Assembly (NCBI RefSeq): GCF_030269925.1
Contig: NC_085121.1
Span: forward strand, 16,137,501 to 16,201,500
Length of the DNA: 64,000 nt
DNA from: Bombyx mori
Taxonomy: Eukaryota > Arthropoda > Insecta > Lepidoptera > Bombycidae
Reading direction: 5' to 3'
The translations under genes and the position numbers were made by a program. This document shows positions 49,080-60,994 of the stretch, one piece after another. Position 1 is the stretch's first letter; the number at the start of each line of letters is the position of its first letter. The notes under the pieces were generated by a model. It was not told the DNA's origin. It made no database searches and saw nothing but the letters and a program-made list of their open reading frames with translations.

Positions 49080-49330
49080 TGAACTGAAGTAGAAATGGAC
49101 GGGTTGTACATTGCAAAGTACTCAAGGAAAGTGGAGCAAGATCATCACCGAATGGTACCCTAGAGACGGTAAAAGAAATAGAGGAAGACAAGGGAAGAAA
49201 TGGGATGACGAGATAAGATTGACAGCCGGTCCTAACAGAAGGAGGGTTGCTAAAGATAAACAATGGAAGGTGGTAGAGGAGGCCTATGCCGATAGGCATA
49301 CTGAACTAAGAGACATTGATTGATTGATTT
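49080..49330 (+). mobile_element. LINE 3' fragment (RT polyprotein C-terminus)
   Basis: WSKIITEWYPRDGKRNRGRQ, GKKWDDEIRLTAG and EEAYADRHTELRDID are the end of a common insect LINE polyprotein. A short TTGATTGATT tail follows. Confidence 0.72.
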
Positions 49331-49975
49331 CCGATATACAGAGTAATGCAAAAGTAGAAAAATAATACCGATCTGTAATGTTCGTATTTGTAATAAGCCC
49401 TACCACCAGATAGATTCCATATTCTTGATAACTCAAAAAGTCCTGCATTTCCATTTTGGATGGACGAGGATTTGATAGTATTGCTGCTAGACAATAGAGT
49501 ACAATTAAAGACTTTGATTTCATATCATAAGGACGGCTCGTGACCTAAATGTTGTGCTGTTTATACGCTAATGGCTTTATCAACAGGAATGTGAGCTTGT
49601 ATCTTCATATCAAGAAATTAGTATAATTTAATTTAATTACAGATAGAATACACGTGTATGTATTAATATTTTTGAAACTTTGAAACGTCGAAGCTTTTGC
49701 GCCATCGACGCTTTAGACAGTTTCAAATATGAACATAAAACAGAGCGAGCTTTTGGCGTTTCTCTTGATTTGACCTGGGTTGCTAAACATTTTATTTGAT
49801 CAGAATCAGTATAAAACTTTACTAAGAAGCTTTGTAACCTTTGGCCGGAACTCGAGCTTGGTGGCTGAAAGTTTTTATCTGTGGATCAAGCTAAGGAATT
49901 TTGAAAACTTTCGTGCGAGCGGATTTTAGTTTTGGTGTTGAAAATGGGTAGTTAAATGAATGCTACTAGTGATAG
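49331..49975. other. Intergenic, unassigned
   Basis: AT-rich; nothing recognised. Confidence 0.45.
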
Positions 49976-50163
49976 AGTCCACTGAGTTTCTCGCCGGATC
50001 TTCTCAGTGGGTCGCGTTTCCGATCCGGTGGTAGATTCTGCGAAGCACGTTTCTTGCTAGGGTTCGTGTTAGCAACGTCATCAGGTTTGAGCCCCGTGAG
50101 CTCACCTACTAGTTAAGGCGACGCTGATATAGCCTCTCAAGGCTATAAGCTTAGGTAGAAAAA
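49976..50163 (+). mobile_element. BMC1-like LINE 3' fragment
   Basis: GTCCACTGAGTTTCTCGCCG to AAGGCTATAAGCTTAGGTAG and A's. Confidence 0.9.
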
Positions 50164-50335
50164 AAAAGTGATAGACAACGATTATTTAAATCAGAGAACA
50201 TTTAATAATCATGATTTTGCGTGTCATGGACCACCTCTATGTAGAGTCAGTGCATAATTAAGTTGGCTATACTCCCCGAAGTTTGGCAGAATCCAGATCA
50301 AGGATCGCTATCTGCCGAGAACCTATCTTTATTTT

Positions 50336-50583
50336 TTTATTTTTTATTGCTTAGATGGGTGGACGAGCTCACAGCCCACCTGGTGTTAAGTGGATGCTGA
50401 AGCCCATAGACATCTACAACCTAAATGCGCCACCCACCTTGAGATATAAGTTCTAAGCTCTCAAGTTTAGTTACAACGGCTGACCCATCTTTCAAACCGA
50501 AACGCATTACTGCTTCACGGCAGAAATAGGCAGGGTGGTGGTACCTATCTGTGTGGACTCACAAGAGGTCCTACCACCAGTAA
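50336..50583 (-). mobile_element. Bm1 SINE, body only
   Basis: TTTTATTGCTTAGATGGGTG to AAGAGGTCCTACCACCAGTA, reversed. Confidence 0.92.
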
Positions 50584-51091
50584 CACAACTATCTTTTCGA
50601 AACGGGCGAGGAAACTTCGACGACCCTCTAATTTGAGGTTGAGATACCAGAGTTACATTCGACTTCGAAGCGGACGTCTTCGATCATATGATGATCATCG
50701 GCAAGTGGCACTCTTTGAGATCTGTGGAAAAGTAGAGCTAAGGATTTCTTGAGCGCTACCTAACTGCCGTATTTCCGGATCTAGCCGTCAATGAGCATCA
50801 TATCCGCAGTTTCAAGATGCGCTTACTCAATATAGTCCTTCCCCTGGGTCCTGTAGGATTTAGCCTGATGATTCTTCAAGAGAGACCCGAGGACTGACAC
50901 CTGTGGAAGACCAAGCTTGAGGGGGAAACGGAGCATCGCTATACGACCAACCTGCTCTCAAGGCTGGAGTCTATCAGTAAGCGAAGATATGTGGAGGCGC
51001 CGTGATGTCAGCGCCCCCATAATCACTGACCAATGTAAAATGTTGAATACGTGATCCTGACTTTCGACGAATGGGCTGTGCTCTTTTTTAT
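50584..51091. other. Intergenic, unassigned
   Basis: A stretch of mixed composition with several decayed frames (for example near 50600-50960) that may be old LINE sequence. No motif is clear. Confidence 0.35.
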
Positions 51092-51545
51092 TTTATTGCT
51101 TAGATGGGTCAACGAGCTCACGACCCACCTGATGTTAAGTGGTTACCGGAGCCCATAGACATCTACAAAGTAAATGCCGCCAACTACCTTGAGATATGAG
51201 TTCTAAGGTCTCCGTTTTTTTACAGTACAACGGCTGATCCACCCTTCAAACCGAAACGCATTACTGCTTCACAGCAGAAATAGGCAGGGCTGTGTGCCTA
51301 CCCGTGCTGACTCGCAAAACGTCCTACCATCAGTAATTACGCAAATTATATTATAATTTTGCGGGTTTCATTTTTATTATACGATGTTACTCCTTCACCG
51401 TGGAAGTCAATCATGAACACTTGAAAAGTACGTATTTCATTAGAAAAATTGGTACCCGCCTGCGGGGTTCGCATACCGTGGCATCGCTTGCATTGCATTG
51501 CATACGAACGCGCCGGATGTCTTATCCTTTAGGCCAATCTCATTA
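51092..51545 (-). mobile_element. Bm1 SINE, full length
   Basis: Reversed body (ATTGCTTAGATGGGTCAACG to CTACCATCAGTAATTACGCA) and reversed head (ACCTGCGGGGTTCGCATACC-like region, GATGTCTTATCCTTTAGGCC). Shows the head-to-body join at ATTATATTATAATTTTGCGG. Confidence 0.88.
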
Positions 51546-51935
51546 ATTCTACATTGAAATTTAAGATATAAACACACTATTCCAATCAATTTCATTAAAA
51601 AACATTGAATTCCAAAAACCCGGATAACTCCCGCTAAAACACGATCGAAGAGCCTCGTAAATTCATCCGAGCAAATAGCTAATTACATTCTCATTAGCCG
51701 AGCATCTCTTCACGACCGGCGACTATCATATGACGATAATAAATAAAACGCTTCTCGGGGAATCTAAACCAATAAACATCGTTTATTTAATCTTGATTTA
51801 AAAAATATTTATAATATGTTTAGTGTTTTGATATTGATCGGCTTAGAGTCACAAGAACGTCTTTGAGTTCCTTATGAAGTCTTGTAATTAAGGCACAAAA
51901 GTCCTCACATGTAAACAAAGAACCAAGTTTACAAA
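51546..51935. other. Intergenic, unassigned
   Basis: Nothing recognised. Confidence 0.4.
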
Positions 51936-52292
51936 AAAGGGTGCGTGTACTTATGTACGCGCGTAAGAATTTATACTTTATTTTTATTAAATTTATTTCT
52001 TTTTTTATATTTAAATTTTAATCAATTTGAAAAAAAATCGATTCAACAACATCCTGAAACACGCATATTGGACATCCCTTTTCTTTCTTTCGTATTGGAT
52101 ATCGTATAAATTCGGTAATTCTCGGTACGGTTCGGAAAGTTCACCTGCGGCTATATTCAGACTCGCCGAGTTACGTCGGTCGTATTGTAATGACCGATTT
52201 AGTGGGCAACTTCATTCTGTTAATTTTGTGTCACGGTGCACGCGCATCGTAAAATTTCATAAGAAGCCTAAAGAAGTATAACTTCAAAAATC
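51936..52292 (+). repeat. Family Y repeat, complete copy
   Basis: AAAAAGGGTGCGTGTACTTA at the left, AAAGAAGTATAACTTCAAAA at the right, with TAAGAATTTATACTTT as a diverged left inverted end. Confidence 0.75.
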
Positions 52293-52504
52293 ATTCGTAA
52301 AACAACTACAACTGAAAATACTCAGCGAATGTGTTCTATGAAAATAACGCGTAGTGTAATGTAATCTATTGGGCTGTTTTTCTTCCATCGGTCCCTTGAA
52401 AGGAATACGCGTAATGAAAACGAATTAAAGCCGCCCTAGGAAAGGTATCGCGGTGGTATCGTAACGATTTTTTGTGTCAAGAGATTTGTGTTGTCTGTTT
52501 CATT

Positions 52505-52890
52505 TTAACCGACTTCAAAAAAGGAGGAGGTTCTCAATTCGACTGTATTTTTTCTTTTTTTATGTTTGTTACCTCATAACTTTTGACTGGGTGGATCGAT
52601 TTTGATGATTCTTTTTTTATTAGAAAGCTGACGCTTCCCGCGTAGTCCCATTTCAATTAGTCCAGTTCTGATAGTGGTATGCGAAAACCATATAAGTCTT
52701 AAATTTGCTTGAAGTACGTGCGCGACAAATAAATGAATAACTCAATAACTCAATATTACGCCAACAGATTTCGATGATTATTGTTTTTAGTGCATATTAC
52801 TTTGTTTTGGATTTTTTTTTCTATTTGAAATCAGTTTTTGTTAAAGCATGTCTATTTATTATTTTATTGTCAAATCGTAATAAGAAAAAA
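52505..52890 (+). repeat. Interspersed repeat with ACCGACTTCAAAAAAGGAGG start
   Basis: AACCGACTTCAAAAAAGGAG, GTTACCTCATAACTTTTGAC and GATCGATTTTGATGATTCTT form a phrase I know from many lepidopteran genomes, probably a Helitron-type repeat. Boundaries uncertain. Confidence 0.5.
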
Positions 52891-52925
52891 GCGTATTAAA
52901 AAGCCATAGCCGTGAGCCATTTTAC

Positions 52926-53172
52926 TGTTGGTAGGACCTCTTGTGAGTCCGCGCGGGTGGGTACCACCACCCTGCCTATTTCTGCCGTGAAGCAGTAATG
53001 CGTTTCGGTTTGAAGGGTAGGGCAGCCGTTGTAACTATACTTGAGATCTTAGAACTTATATCTCAAGGTGGGTGGCGCATTTACGTTGTAGATGTAGAAC
53101 CCATAGGGGTTATAGTTACCACTTAACATCAGGTGGGCTGTGAGCTCGCCCACCCATTTAGGCAATAAAAAA
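52926..53172 (+). mobile_element. Bm1 SINE, body only
   Basis: TTGGTAGGACCTCTTGTGAG to CCCATTTAGGCAATAAAAAA. Confidence 0.92.
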
Positions 53173-53530
53173 AATGTTTCCTCGCAAAAGTGCACAAGTG
53201 TATTCACATGAAATTTCTGATTACGAAACTGAAACAACAAGTCTGAAAAAAAGCTACAAATTATTCATTGTGATAAGAGAATTAGATAATAACACCATTT
53301 TACATCATAACATAATTAACACATTAGCATCGTGTTGTTATTTTTACGTATAGATTGATTGGTATGCCAGAATCAAACTGTTCAAACATTTTATGATATT
53401 TCCTGTTTACGAGCTATTGTATATGATATTGATAATAAAAGATATGTAGTTGAATATAAAATATGTTGTACAATATGTTTTCAATGTCCTCTTACAAGAT
53501 GGGTCAAAGGCATGTTAAATAGTTAGGTAT
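53173..53530. other. Intergenic, unassigned
   Basis: Nothing recognised. Confidence 0.4.
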
Positions 53531-54050
53531 TGTTACGCGCTGGGGTTCGGGATAAATGAAAATTCTACCGAAGTGTAAATTAAAACTGTATGAACACTTA
53601 GAACTGTAAGACTCAGGTTCCAAAGCCAGGAAATAAATACACAGATTACAATGGCTCACTTAATTCTGTATTGCTTTATTTGTACAATCTTTAGATATCT
53701 GCTCACAACTGAATACACCGCTTTCTGTTCCGTTTTTTCAGACTACCGCCTTTTTTATTATGTCACGTCCCCACTACTGCCATTGCTCCCACCAACAGTG
53801 TTGCTATTTGGCAATCCGATAATTGCCTTAATTTTAACATGATACATTTTATTATTTTTTTAATTATTTTACAATAAACCTCACAGAGCACTTAACGAGC
53901 ATTTTAAAATTCTCAATTCGCTTCTTCCGCTTCACTTCAGGTGATCCATCCTGACTGGGTCCATGCCATCGCGGCAACGCTTTTATAGTCGATACGATAT
54001 CCCTAGATTTATCAAGAATATTCTAGGTAAGTCGTGTACTTTCGACGTGT
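53531..54050 (+). mobile_element. Diverged LTR relative of 54350-54729
   Basis: It starts TGTTACGCGCTGGGGTTCGG; from 53905 it resumes LTR-like sequence (TCTCAATTCGCTTCTTCCGC, GCAACGCTTTTATAGTCGA). The middle differs, and the right end is unclear. Confidence 0.5.
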
Positions 54051-54349
54051 GTTTCGGAAGTAGTAGTCGTTTTAATTTTTCGTCCCACAGAGAGCGCAGT
54101 GTTTTGCACCATGATGTCAACATTCAAGAGTGCATAAGCTCTGCACTAGCACTCGCTTTGTGGGAAAGAGACAGAACGTTAATTATCAGTTTGTCAAGAC
54201 ACATTTTCTCTTTTTTCATTCGCGTAATGTAATTTTCGACAGTAATCGAGTAAGATTTTGTCCCTTATAACGGCTGTTCACAATGTGGTGGCTGTTCTTT
54301 GACCTTCTTCTTAACTGAAATTTCCACGGCTGCTGTGATCAAATGATAT

Positions 54350-54729
54350 TGTTACGCGCTGGGTTACGTTCGGGATAAATAAATGTTCCACCAAAGTACA
54401 ACTTAAAAACTGTATTTATCACTTCATAAACAATTAAAAAATCTCAATTCGCTTCCTCCCCCTCGCCTCAGGCGATGCGTTTGCTGCTTCGCCTCGAGCA
54501 GTTCCGATCACTGACCGACTGCGCGCCATCTCTGCAACGCTTTTACAGTCGAGACGAAATCCCTAGAATCGTCGAAAATGTTTCCCAAAAGTCGAGCATT
54601 ATGTGTTTTCGCTATCTGACAATAGATGGCATTAGACAGTTAGCGAGCGTCCTAGAAATATGTTACTAGATCCTTCGATATTCGTTCGGCTATTCGATGA
54701 TAGATGGCGTTACTATTACCGGCGTAACA
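54350..54729 (+). mobile_element. Solo LTR with 4-bp target duplication
   Basis: It starts TGTTACGCGCTGGGTTACG and ends ACCGGCGTAACA, with ATAT on each side (54346-54349 and 54730-54733). The TGTTACGC/GCGTAACA ends are inverted repeats. At 380 bp with no coding sequence, it is the product of recombination between two LTRs. Confidence 0.85.
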
Positions 54730-55714
54730 ATATTAATTTCAGGAGAACTCCGACATAGGTTGGTGACCTTAAGAATACTGTAAAACGTTTGTCCTAGAAT
54801 GCACGAATGTTTCGCAGCAGCAATACGTCCAATACGCAATACAGTCGGTAATATTATACAAAATTCCATTATTTACGTTCCAAGCAAAGCAATGTTCATT
54901 CAACAGTTTCCTGAAAGAGATAATTTTGACGGTAAAGCTGACAAGTTAAGTATTAGCTTTCATTTGTGTTTGTTGTGTATTTTGTCTGCGCAAAAAAGAA
55001 AACCCAGTATATTTTGGTTTACGAACGAAATAATAGTGAATAAGTGCCCATATTTATATGTAGGACAGAGGATAAGCCCTTGCCATTAGTGCTAAGCAGA
55101 ATTTATGTTTAACTCAAAGTTACTCCGACGCCACTCTTAGAATATTAAGTTAAAGAAAACATATTCCTGACATTTGTGGTTTCACTGAATTTTCTTCATT
55201 TCCAGTCGAAATCATACTTTTATGAAAAAAAAATACATACTTATAACTTTTTCAGAATAAGCGGCATGGAAAGAAAAAAGGGATTTTTTTTATCAAAATG
55301 TTACACGAATTAAAGTTTTGAAGGTTTGTCGAAAACATATCTCTCTGGCAAAGGACGCCAAGAATACTACATGCAAAAGTCTGACTAAAGAGATTTGATA
55401 ACCGGTAGACCTAAGAAGCCCTCAGTTTTGGTCGCAACAAACTAACCTACCATGGACGTTTTAACTTGCGAAGACTTTTGCACTGGCTAGTCTCATTTTC
55501 CCTTGATTATGCACATACAATTTATAAGAGTAATTGATAGATGTGAAAGAGTTTTTACCATTGAATCATTTAAAAACGTCTGGTCCCATACGAAATACAA
55601 AACCATTATCGCACCGGATCATGGTCAGAAACTCCGGGGTTGGGGAGAACCCGAATCAACGGGCCAGACTGCTTCAACATGCAGGAGACCAGATAAAAGT
55701 CAACGTGAAAAAAT
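54730..55714. other. Intergenic, unassigned
   Basis: Several short open frames without recognisable motifs. Nothing supported. Confidence 0.4.
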
Positions 55715-56340
55715 TGCGTAGACGGAGGAGTGTAAAATTTCCGACGCTTATAGAGAAAGGGAGCAGAATGTTAATTTTTCTTTAATTATCCATAAAAAAT
55801 ACATTAAATCAATAACAAAAACATTACACATACCTACTACCATGTATTTGACACACATACGCACATATACTCTTTTGTTTATTGTTGAAGACTGTGATCA
55901 AATTAAGATTTTTTATTTATTTATTTTTTATTGCTTATATGTATGGATGAGCTCACAGCCCACCTGGTGTTAAGTGGTTACTGGAGTCCATAGACATCTA
56001 CAACGTAAATGCGCCACCCACCTTGAGATATAAGTTCTAAGATCTCAGTATAGTTACAACGGCTGCTTCAAACCGAAACGCACTACTGCTTCACGGCAGA
56101 AATAGGCAGGGTGGTGGTACCTACCCGCGCGGACTCACAAGAGGTCCTACCACCAGTAAAAAATAATCATAATCATAATAAAAAGTAAAAAAAAGATTAA
56201 TATTGTTGATTTATAGTGTAGTCTTGACGAAATCTGTGACCATAGAAGTGAAGCCTTTGACAACAGAAACATAATAATGTTAAAATTTATAATTTACATT
56301 AATAATTATAGTAGAATTTCGACAACTGGGTGACCACTAG
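55715..56340 (+). mobile_element. Helitron, 5'-truncated, split by a Bm1
   Basis: GTAGACGGAGGAGTGTAAAA at the left matches the inside of 24617-25082, and GGGTGACCACTAG ends it at 56340. A reversed Bm1 occupies 55913-56158. Confidence 0.7.
55913..56158 (-). mobile_element. Bm1 SINE nested in a Helitron
   Basis: TTTTTATTGCTTATATGTAT to AAGAGGTCCTACCACCAGTA, reversed; part of the middle (GCCCCACCCTT) is missing. Confidence 0.9.
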
Positions 56341-56702
56341 TGAAACTAAAATCAGCTTCGCCTGCGTACCGAGCTTAAAGTTCGTTTTAAATTTGTTTCG
56401 TTGCCTGGTTCAGCTTGTTATGCGACTGTTCTCTCAGGATTTGAGGGAGCATTTTATATAGCGTGCCGTTATTGAGCTGCTTGGAAACCATATTTTCAAA
56501 TTTAGAGTTTTATTATGTTCTTAAAGAGAAGTCCTTTTTTTTTGACGTGACAACGTCTTATAATTCAATAGAGCCCGCTGCACGCACGAAAAAACATGGC
56601 TCATTGAGGCGTTCCATTTAAGGCTTGAAGTGCAAGCGAGAGCGCGCAACGAGCGACAAAGAAGCACAATCGGCCTCCGCGTTCGGCAGCGTTCGACATC
56701 TG
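56341..56702. other. Intergenic, unassigned
   Basis: Nothing recognised. Confidence 0.4.
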
Positions 56703-57092
56703 TTTTTTATTCCTTGGATGGGTGGACGATCTCAGAGCCCACCTGATAAAACAAGAAACAACTTGTCCACCGTTGATGAAGATGGGTTAATTTCATATTT
56801 CAAAAGCGGTTTTGTAAGTATCTTTTAGTTGGGCTCATTTATCAATCGGTTGCTTCCCGATACGATTTTTTTATTGCTTAGATGGGTGGACGAGCTCACA
56901 GCCCACCTGATGTTAAGTGGTAACTGGAGCCCATAGACATAAATGCGCCAACCACCTTGAGATACAAGTTCTAAGGTTTCAGTATAGTTACAACGGCTGC
57001 CCCACCCTTCAAATGCGTTTCGGGCATTACTGCTTCACGGCCGAAATTGGCAGTGTGGTGGCAGACTCACAAGAAGTCCTACCACCAGTAAA
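56703..57092 (-). mobile_element. Bm1 scrap and a second Bm1 body
   Basis: 56703-56746 is a 3'-end scrap (GGATGGGTGGACGATCTCAG); 56868-57092 is a body with gaps (TTGCTTAGATGGGTGGACGA to AAGTCCTACCACCAG). Both are reversed. Confidence 0.82.
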
Positions 57093-57705
57093 AAGTTTGT
57101 TCGCTGCATTTATTTAATTTAATTACACAGTTTTTTTCTTTTGTTTTTCCCTTCATCTCTGAAGCCGTTCGTGGATACGCGTCCCATACCGAATAAGTTT
57201 TCCAAGCAAAATATTTAATCACGAATAAAACAATATAAACCCGGCCCGAGAACCTGAAAAGAATCGTTGTATGCAAATGGAAAATTCTCGAAATTAAGTT
57301 TAAACTTGTCGCCGTAAACGGATTTGTTCTCGGTACGTTATTTAATTCTCTTATAAAAGTTTTAATGAGAAGCGGACCCAACGAAACTCGCGAGCGCCCC
57401 TTTTTCTTCCTCGCTACACCTCTGAACTGATAAGATGAAAAAAATACGAACATCTCTCTGAGGAAATCATCTTCCCCGTCACTCTAAAAGGGTTAATTAA
57501 GTTGATTTAATCGGTTTTTTTTGTAGTATAGGACGGAAAGTTAGGCTTGTATGTTTAGGTTGCTTGTGCAGATTCTCAGCATCAAATCTATAATACATAT
57601 GCGAGTGTTTGCTGCTCTTTGTATTGCAAGTACGTTATATACTCATGAAGCAAATAACGATTCGAGAAATTAAATTATATAGGTACTTAAAACTATAATA
57701 ATAAT
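57093..57705. other. Intergenic, unassigned
   Basis: AT-rich; an (AAT)n run starts at 57698. Confidence 0.45.
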
Positions 57706-58018
57706 AATAATAATAAATTTTATTTCAGAATGAAATTCCATATGACTTTTTATTTTTTATAAATAAATATAAATATTTACTAACAATCACGCCACATTAA
57801 CTGGTCCCGTGATAAGTTCGTAAAGAACTTGTGTAACAGGTACCAGATAACGGAAATAAATGTAAGATTTTATTATACACATACATATATTTAATATACA
57901 TCCATAACCCTGGAACAGACATTTATATTTATCATACAAACATCTTCCCTTGGCGGGATTCGAACCCGGAACCTCCTTGTGTAGTGACCATGTCACTTAC
58001 CACTACACCAGACGGGCG
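57706..58018 (-). mobile_element. tRNA-derived SINE, not Bm1
   Basis: On the - strand: CCCGTCTGGTGTAGTGGTAA (A box) and GGTTCCGGGTTCGAATCCCG (B box), then AAGGGAAGATGTTTGTATGA, GGTACCTGTTACACAAGTTC, GTGGCGTGATTGTTAGTAAA and an AAT-rich tail. The tRNA-like head is 57955-58018. Confidence 0.78.
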
Positions 58019-58246
58019 AAGTGTTAATAATAGAAAATCTTGAAGTATTAGTAATACAAAATCTTAAAAAGCAGTACATTTTATTTATTTTACATTGACC
58101 ATGGCTGGTCTTGAGCCAACATGGACTTCATTCCAGTGCCTCAGTATAGGGCAGCAATATGTTCGATGAGAATTATTTTGCTAAATCCATGAAAAGTAAG
58201 TCACGTTAAGATTTTTAAAAACGTTAATAGTCTTTTTTATAATTTA
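58019..58246. other. Intergenic, unassigned
   Basis: Contains CATGGCTGGTCTTGAGCCAA; nothing recognised. Confidence 0.35.
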
Positions 58247-58343
58247 ATGCCGTTGTAGGCAGACGAGCATACGGCCCACCTGATGGTGAGCGGTTACCGT
58301 TAGCCTTCGACGTCAGCAATACCAGAGGCAGAGAGACGTATTC
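58247..58343 (-). mobile_element. Family L LINE 3' tail
   Basis: TGCCGTTGTAGGCAGACGAG to CAGCAATACCAGAGGCAGAG, reversed. Confidence 0.75.
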
Positions 58344-58446
58344 GGGATGTCTTCAGTTGCATTACTTGTCAACATTTACAAGGACGATTAAGATGCCCAC
58401 ATTTTTGTTATTGATTGGGATTCATACGCTACTGATTTATATTTTA

Positions 58447-58688
58447 TTTTTATTGCGTATATGTGTGGTCGAGCTCACAGCCCACCTAATGTTAAGTGGT
58501 TACTGGAGCCCATAGACACCTACAACGTAAATGCGCCAACCACCTTGAGATATAAGTTCTAAGGTCTCAGTATAGTTACAACGGCTGCCCCATTCTTCAA
58601 ACCGAAACGCATCACTGCTTCACGGCAGAAATAGGCAGGGTGGTGGTACCTACCCGCGCGGAATCACAAGAGGGCCTATCACCAGTAA
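58447..58688 (-). mobile_element. Bm1 SINE, body only
   Basis: TTTTATTGCGTATATGTGTG to AGAGGGCCTATCACCAGTAA, reversed. Confidence 0.9.
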
Positions 58689-58956
58689 AAAACTACTTAT
58701 TAGATTACGACTTTAATAAATAGATTCAAACGAAAAAGTATATAATATGGGGCAGCTAAACGGAAAGGTATCCACCGAAATCCCAAAATAGATTGGCTGT
58801 GGGCAGGCAACTTAATGAGCAACTAACTCCACTCTCCGATGCCAGTGGAAAATAAATAGTTCTCGACGTAGGTAGTTAATTATGTTTGAGGAAATAGGCG
58901 CCCTGGGTATCGTGTTATTGCGAAAAACGTATGTTTCACTTTTTGATATGTTTCTA

Positions 58957-59249
58957 TCTATATAATATATAAAAATGAATTGCTGTTCGTTAGTCTCGCT
59001 AAAACTCGAGAACGGCTGGACCGATTTGGTTAATTTTGGTCTTGAATTACTTGTGGAAGTCCAGAGAAGGTTTAAAAGGTAGATAAATATGAAAATGCTC
59101 GGAATTAAATAAAAATAATTATTTTGTTTTTCCTTTCATGTGTCCTCCGTCGGACGAAGTCCTTTTGTTTGTTTTAAGTTTATTTTATACAAAAGTTTAG
59201 GTCTTTTATTTATCGATTGAGGCACTACAAAGTCTGCCGGGTCAGCTAG
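58957..59249 (+). mobile_element. Non-autonomous Helitron
   Basis: It starts TCTATATAATATATAAAAAT and ends GTCTGCCGGGTCAGCTAG, flanked by A and T. Confidence 0.75.
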
Positions 59250-59271
59250 TCTACAATAAAATAAAAATTAT

Positions 59272-59488
59272 CGCATGAGTGGGTGGACGAGCTCACGAAT
59301 CACCTGGTGTTAAGTGGTTACTGGAGCCGATAGACATCCACGACGTAAATGCGCCACCCACATTGAGATATCAGCTCTAAGGTCTCAGTATAGTCACAAC
59401 GACTGTCCCACCCTTCAAACCGAAACAAATTACTGCTTCACGGCAGAAATAGGCAGGGTGGCGGTACCCACGGTCCTACCACCAGTAT
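59272..59488 (-). mobile_element. Bm1 SINE, body only, first of a duplicated pair
   Basis: GAGTGGGTGGACGAGCTCAC to GGTCCTACCACCAGTATAAT, reversed. The 90 bp after it recur after the next Bm1. Confidence 0.88.
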
Positions 59489-59689
59489 AATTTACAATGT
59501 ATACTTTAATAATTCGATTTTCATGATCCATTAATCAAAATATTATTATCGTAGGAGATGATTCCAATTCTTTTAGTGATCATTCTTTTAGTAAAATGTT
59601 TTGTTGTGCGCCAAGCGTGCTGCTGTTAAATATCAAGTTTTTTGTTCTATTCCATTAATGATATTCGTATATTCACATATTTAATTTAT

Positions 59690-59932
59690 TTATTTATTGC
59701 TTATATGGGTGAACGATCTTACAGCCCACCTGGTGTTAAGTGGTTACCCGAGCCTGTAGACATCTCCAACGTAAATGCCGCCACCCATCTTGAGATATAA
59801 GTTCTAAGATCTCAGTATAGTTACAACGGCTGTCCCACCCTTCAAACCGAAACGCATTCCTGCATCACGGCAGAAATAGGCAGGATGGTGGTACCTACCC
59901 GTGCGGACTCACAAGAGATCCTACCACCAGTA
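59690..59932 (-). mobile_element. Bm1 SINE, body only, second of a duplicated pair
   Basis: TTTATTGCTTATATGGGTGA to GATCCTACCACCAGTATAAT, reversed. Confidence 0.9.
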
Positions 59933-60049
59933 TAATTTACAATGTATACTTTAATAATTCGATTTTCATGATCCGTTAATCAAAATATTATTATCGTAGG
60001 CGATGATTCCAATTCTATTAGTGATAATGTGATAGTTAATATTTGTTAA

Positions 60050-60136
60050 ATACGTATTTCATTAGAAAAGCGGTACTTGCCAGCGTGATTCGAACATCGG
60101 TGCATCGTTACATACGAATGCACCGGACGTCTAAAT
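60050..60136 (-). mobile_element. Bm1 head fragment
   Basis: TACGTATTTCATTAGAAAAG, GATTCGAACATCGGTGCATC and CGAATGCACCGGACGTCT are the reversed tRNA-like head without a body. Confidence 0.82.
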
Positions 60137-60226
60137 AATAATACTGCTAATAGCAAAGGTAATTCAGGAATTCGAACGTTGAGATGGATGTGTGAATTAA
60201 AAAGAATGGACAAAATTATTATAGCA

Positions 60227-60560
60227 CTAGCTTTTGCCCGCGACTTCGTCCGCGTGGAATAGTTACTTTGGCATAACGCTAAATTTTACCCGCGACTTCA
60301 TTTACAGTAGGTACTCAGGATTGGAACTTCATTACTGAACTGGTAAATGGCGTTGAAGAAGCTAGATTTTGAGTTTTTTGACAAATAATATTTTAATGTT
60401 TCTTAAAAAAATTTTTTTTTTTTTCTTAATAAAAAGTGTCCTATGTTACTTCTAATACCTCCAAGAATATGTGTACAAAGTTTCATGATGATCGGTTGAG
60501 TAGTTTTCACGTGAAAGCGTAACAATCAAACTTACATTCACATTTATATATTAGTAGGGA
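60227..60560 (-). mobile_element. Non-autonomous Helitron
   Basis: Reversed ends CTAGCTTTTGCCCGCGACTT and TTTATATATTAGTAGGGA, flanked by A and T; inner TTCATGATGATCGGTTGAGT. Confidence 0.78.
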
Positions 60561-60706
60561 TATAAGGGGAAGTCTGAATTTTCACCAGTGACAGAGAACC
60601 TTTATGCTCTATTATAATATATAGCAATGATACTCAATCATTCCTTATTAAATGTAAGCTTTATCATGTCTGGGGTCATGTTAAAACATAACAAATAGTA
60701 AAAAAA

Positions 60707-60994
60707 TCTATACATATAAATAAAATTGGAGTGTCTGTTTGTAATATTATATTATCCGCTTTTTACTACATGCATATGAATATATAGGTATATACGGTAC
60801 ATACACCAAAATGACATTGACAATTTTTTTTCTGTCTGTCTGTCTGTTTGTTCCGGCTAATCTCTGGAATGGCTGGACCGATTTTCGCGAGACTTTCACT
60901 GAAAGGTAGTTGATGATATAAGGAGCAACTTAGACTAGCTTCGCCACGCGGCGGTACGACAATAACCGCGGGTAGCATCGCGGGACTCGGCTAG
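60707..60994 (+). mobile_element. Non-autonomous Helitron
   Basis: It starts TCTATACATATAAATAAAAT and ends GCGGGACTCGGCTAG, flanked by A and T. Related to 8260-8601, which ends with a different GC-rich tail. Confidence 0.75.
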
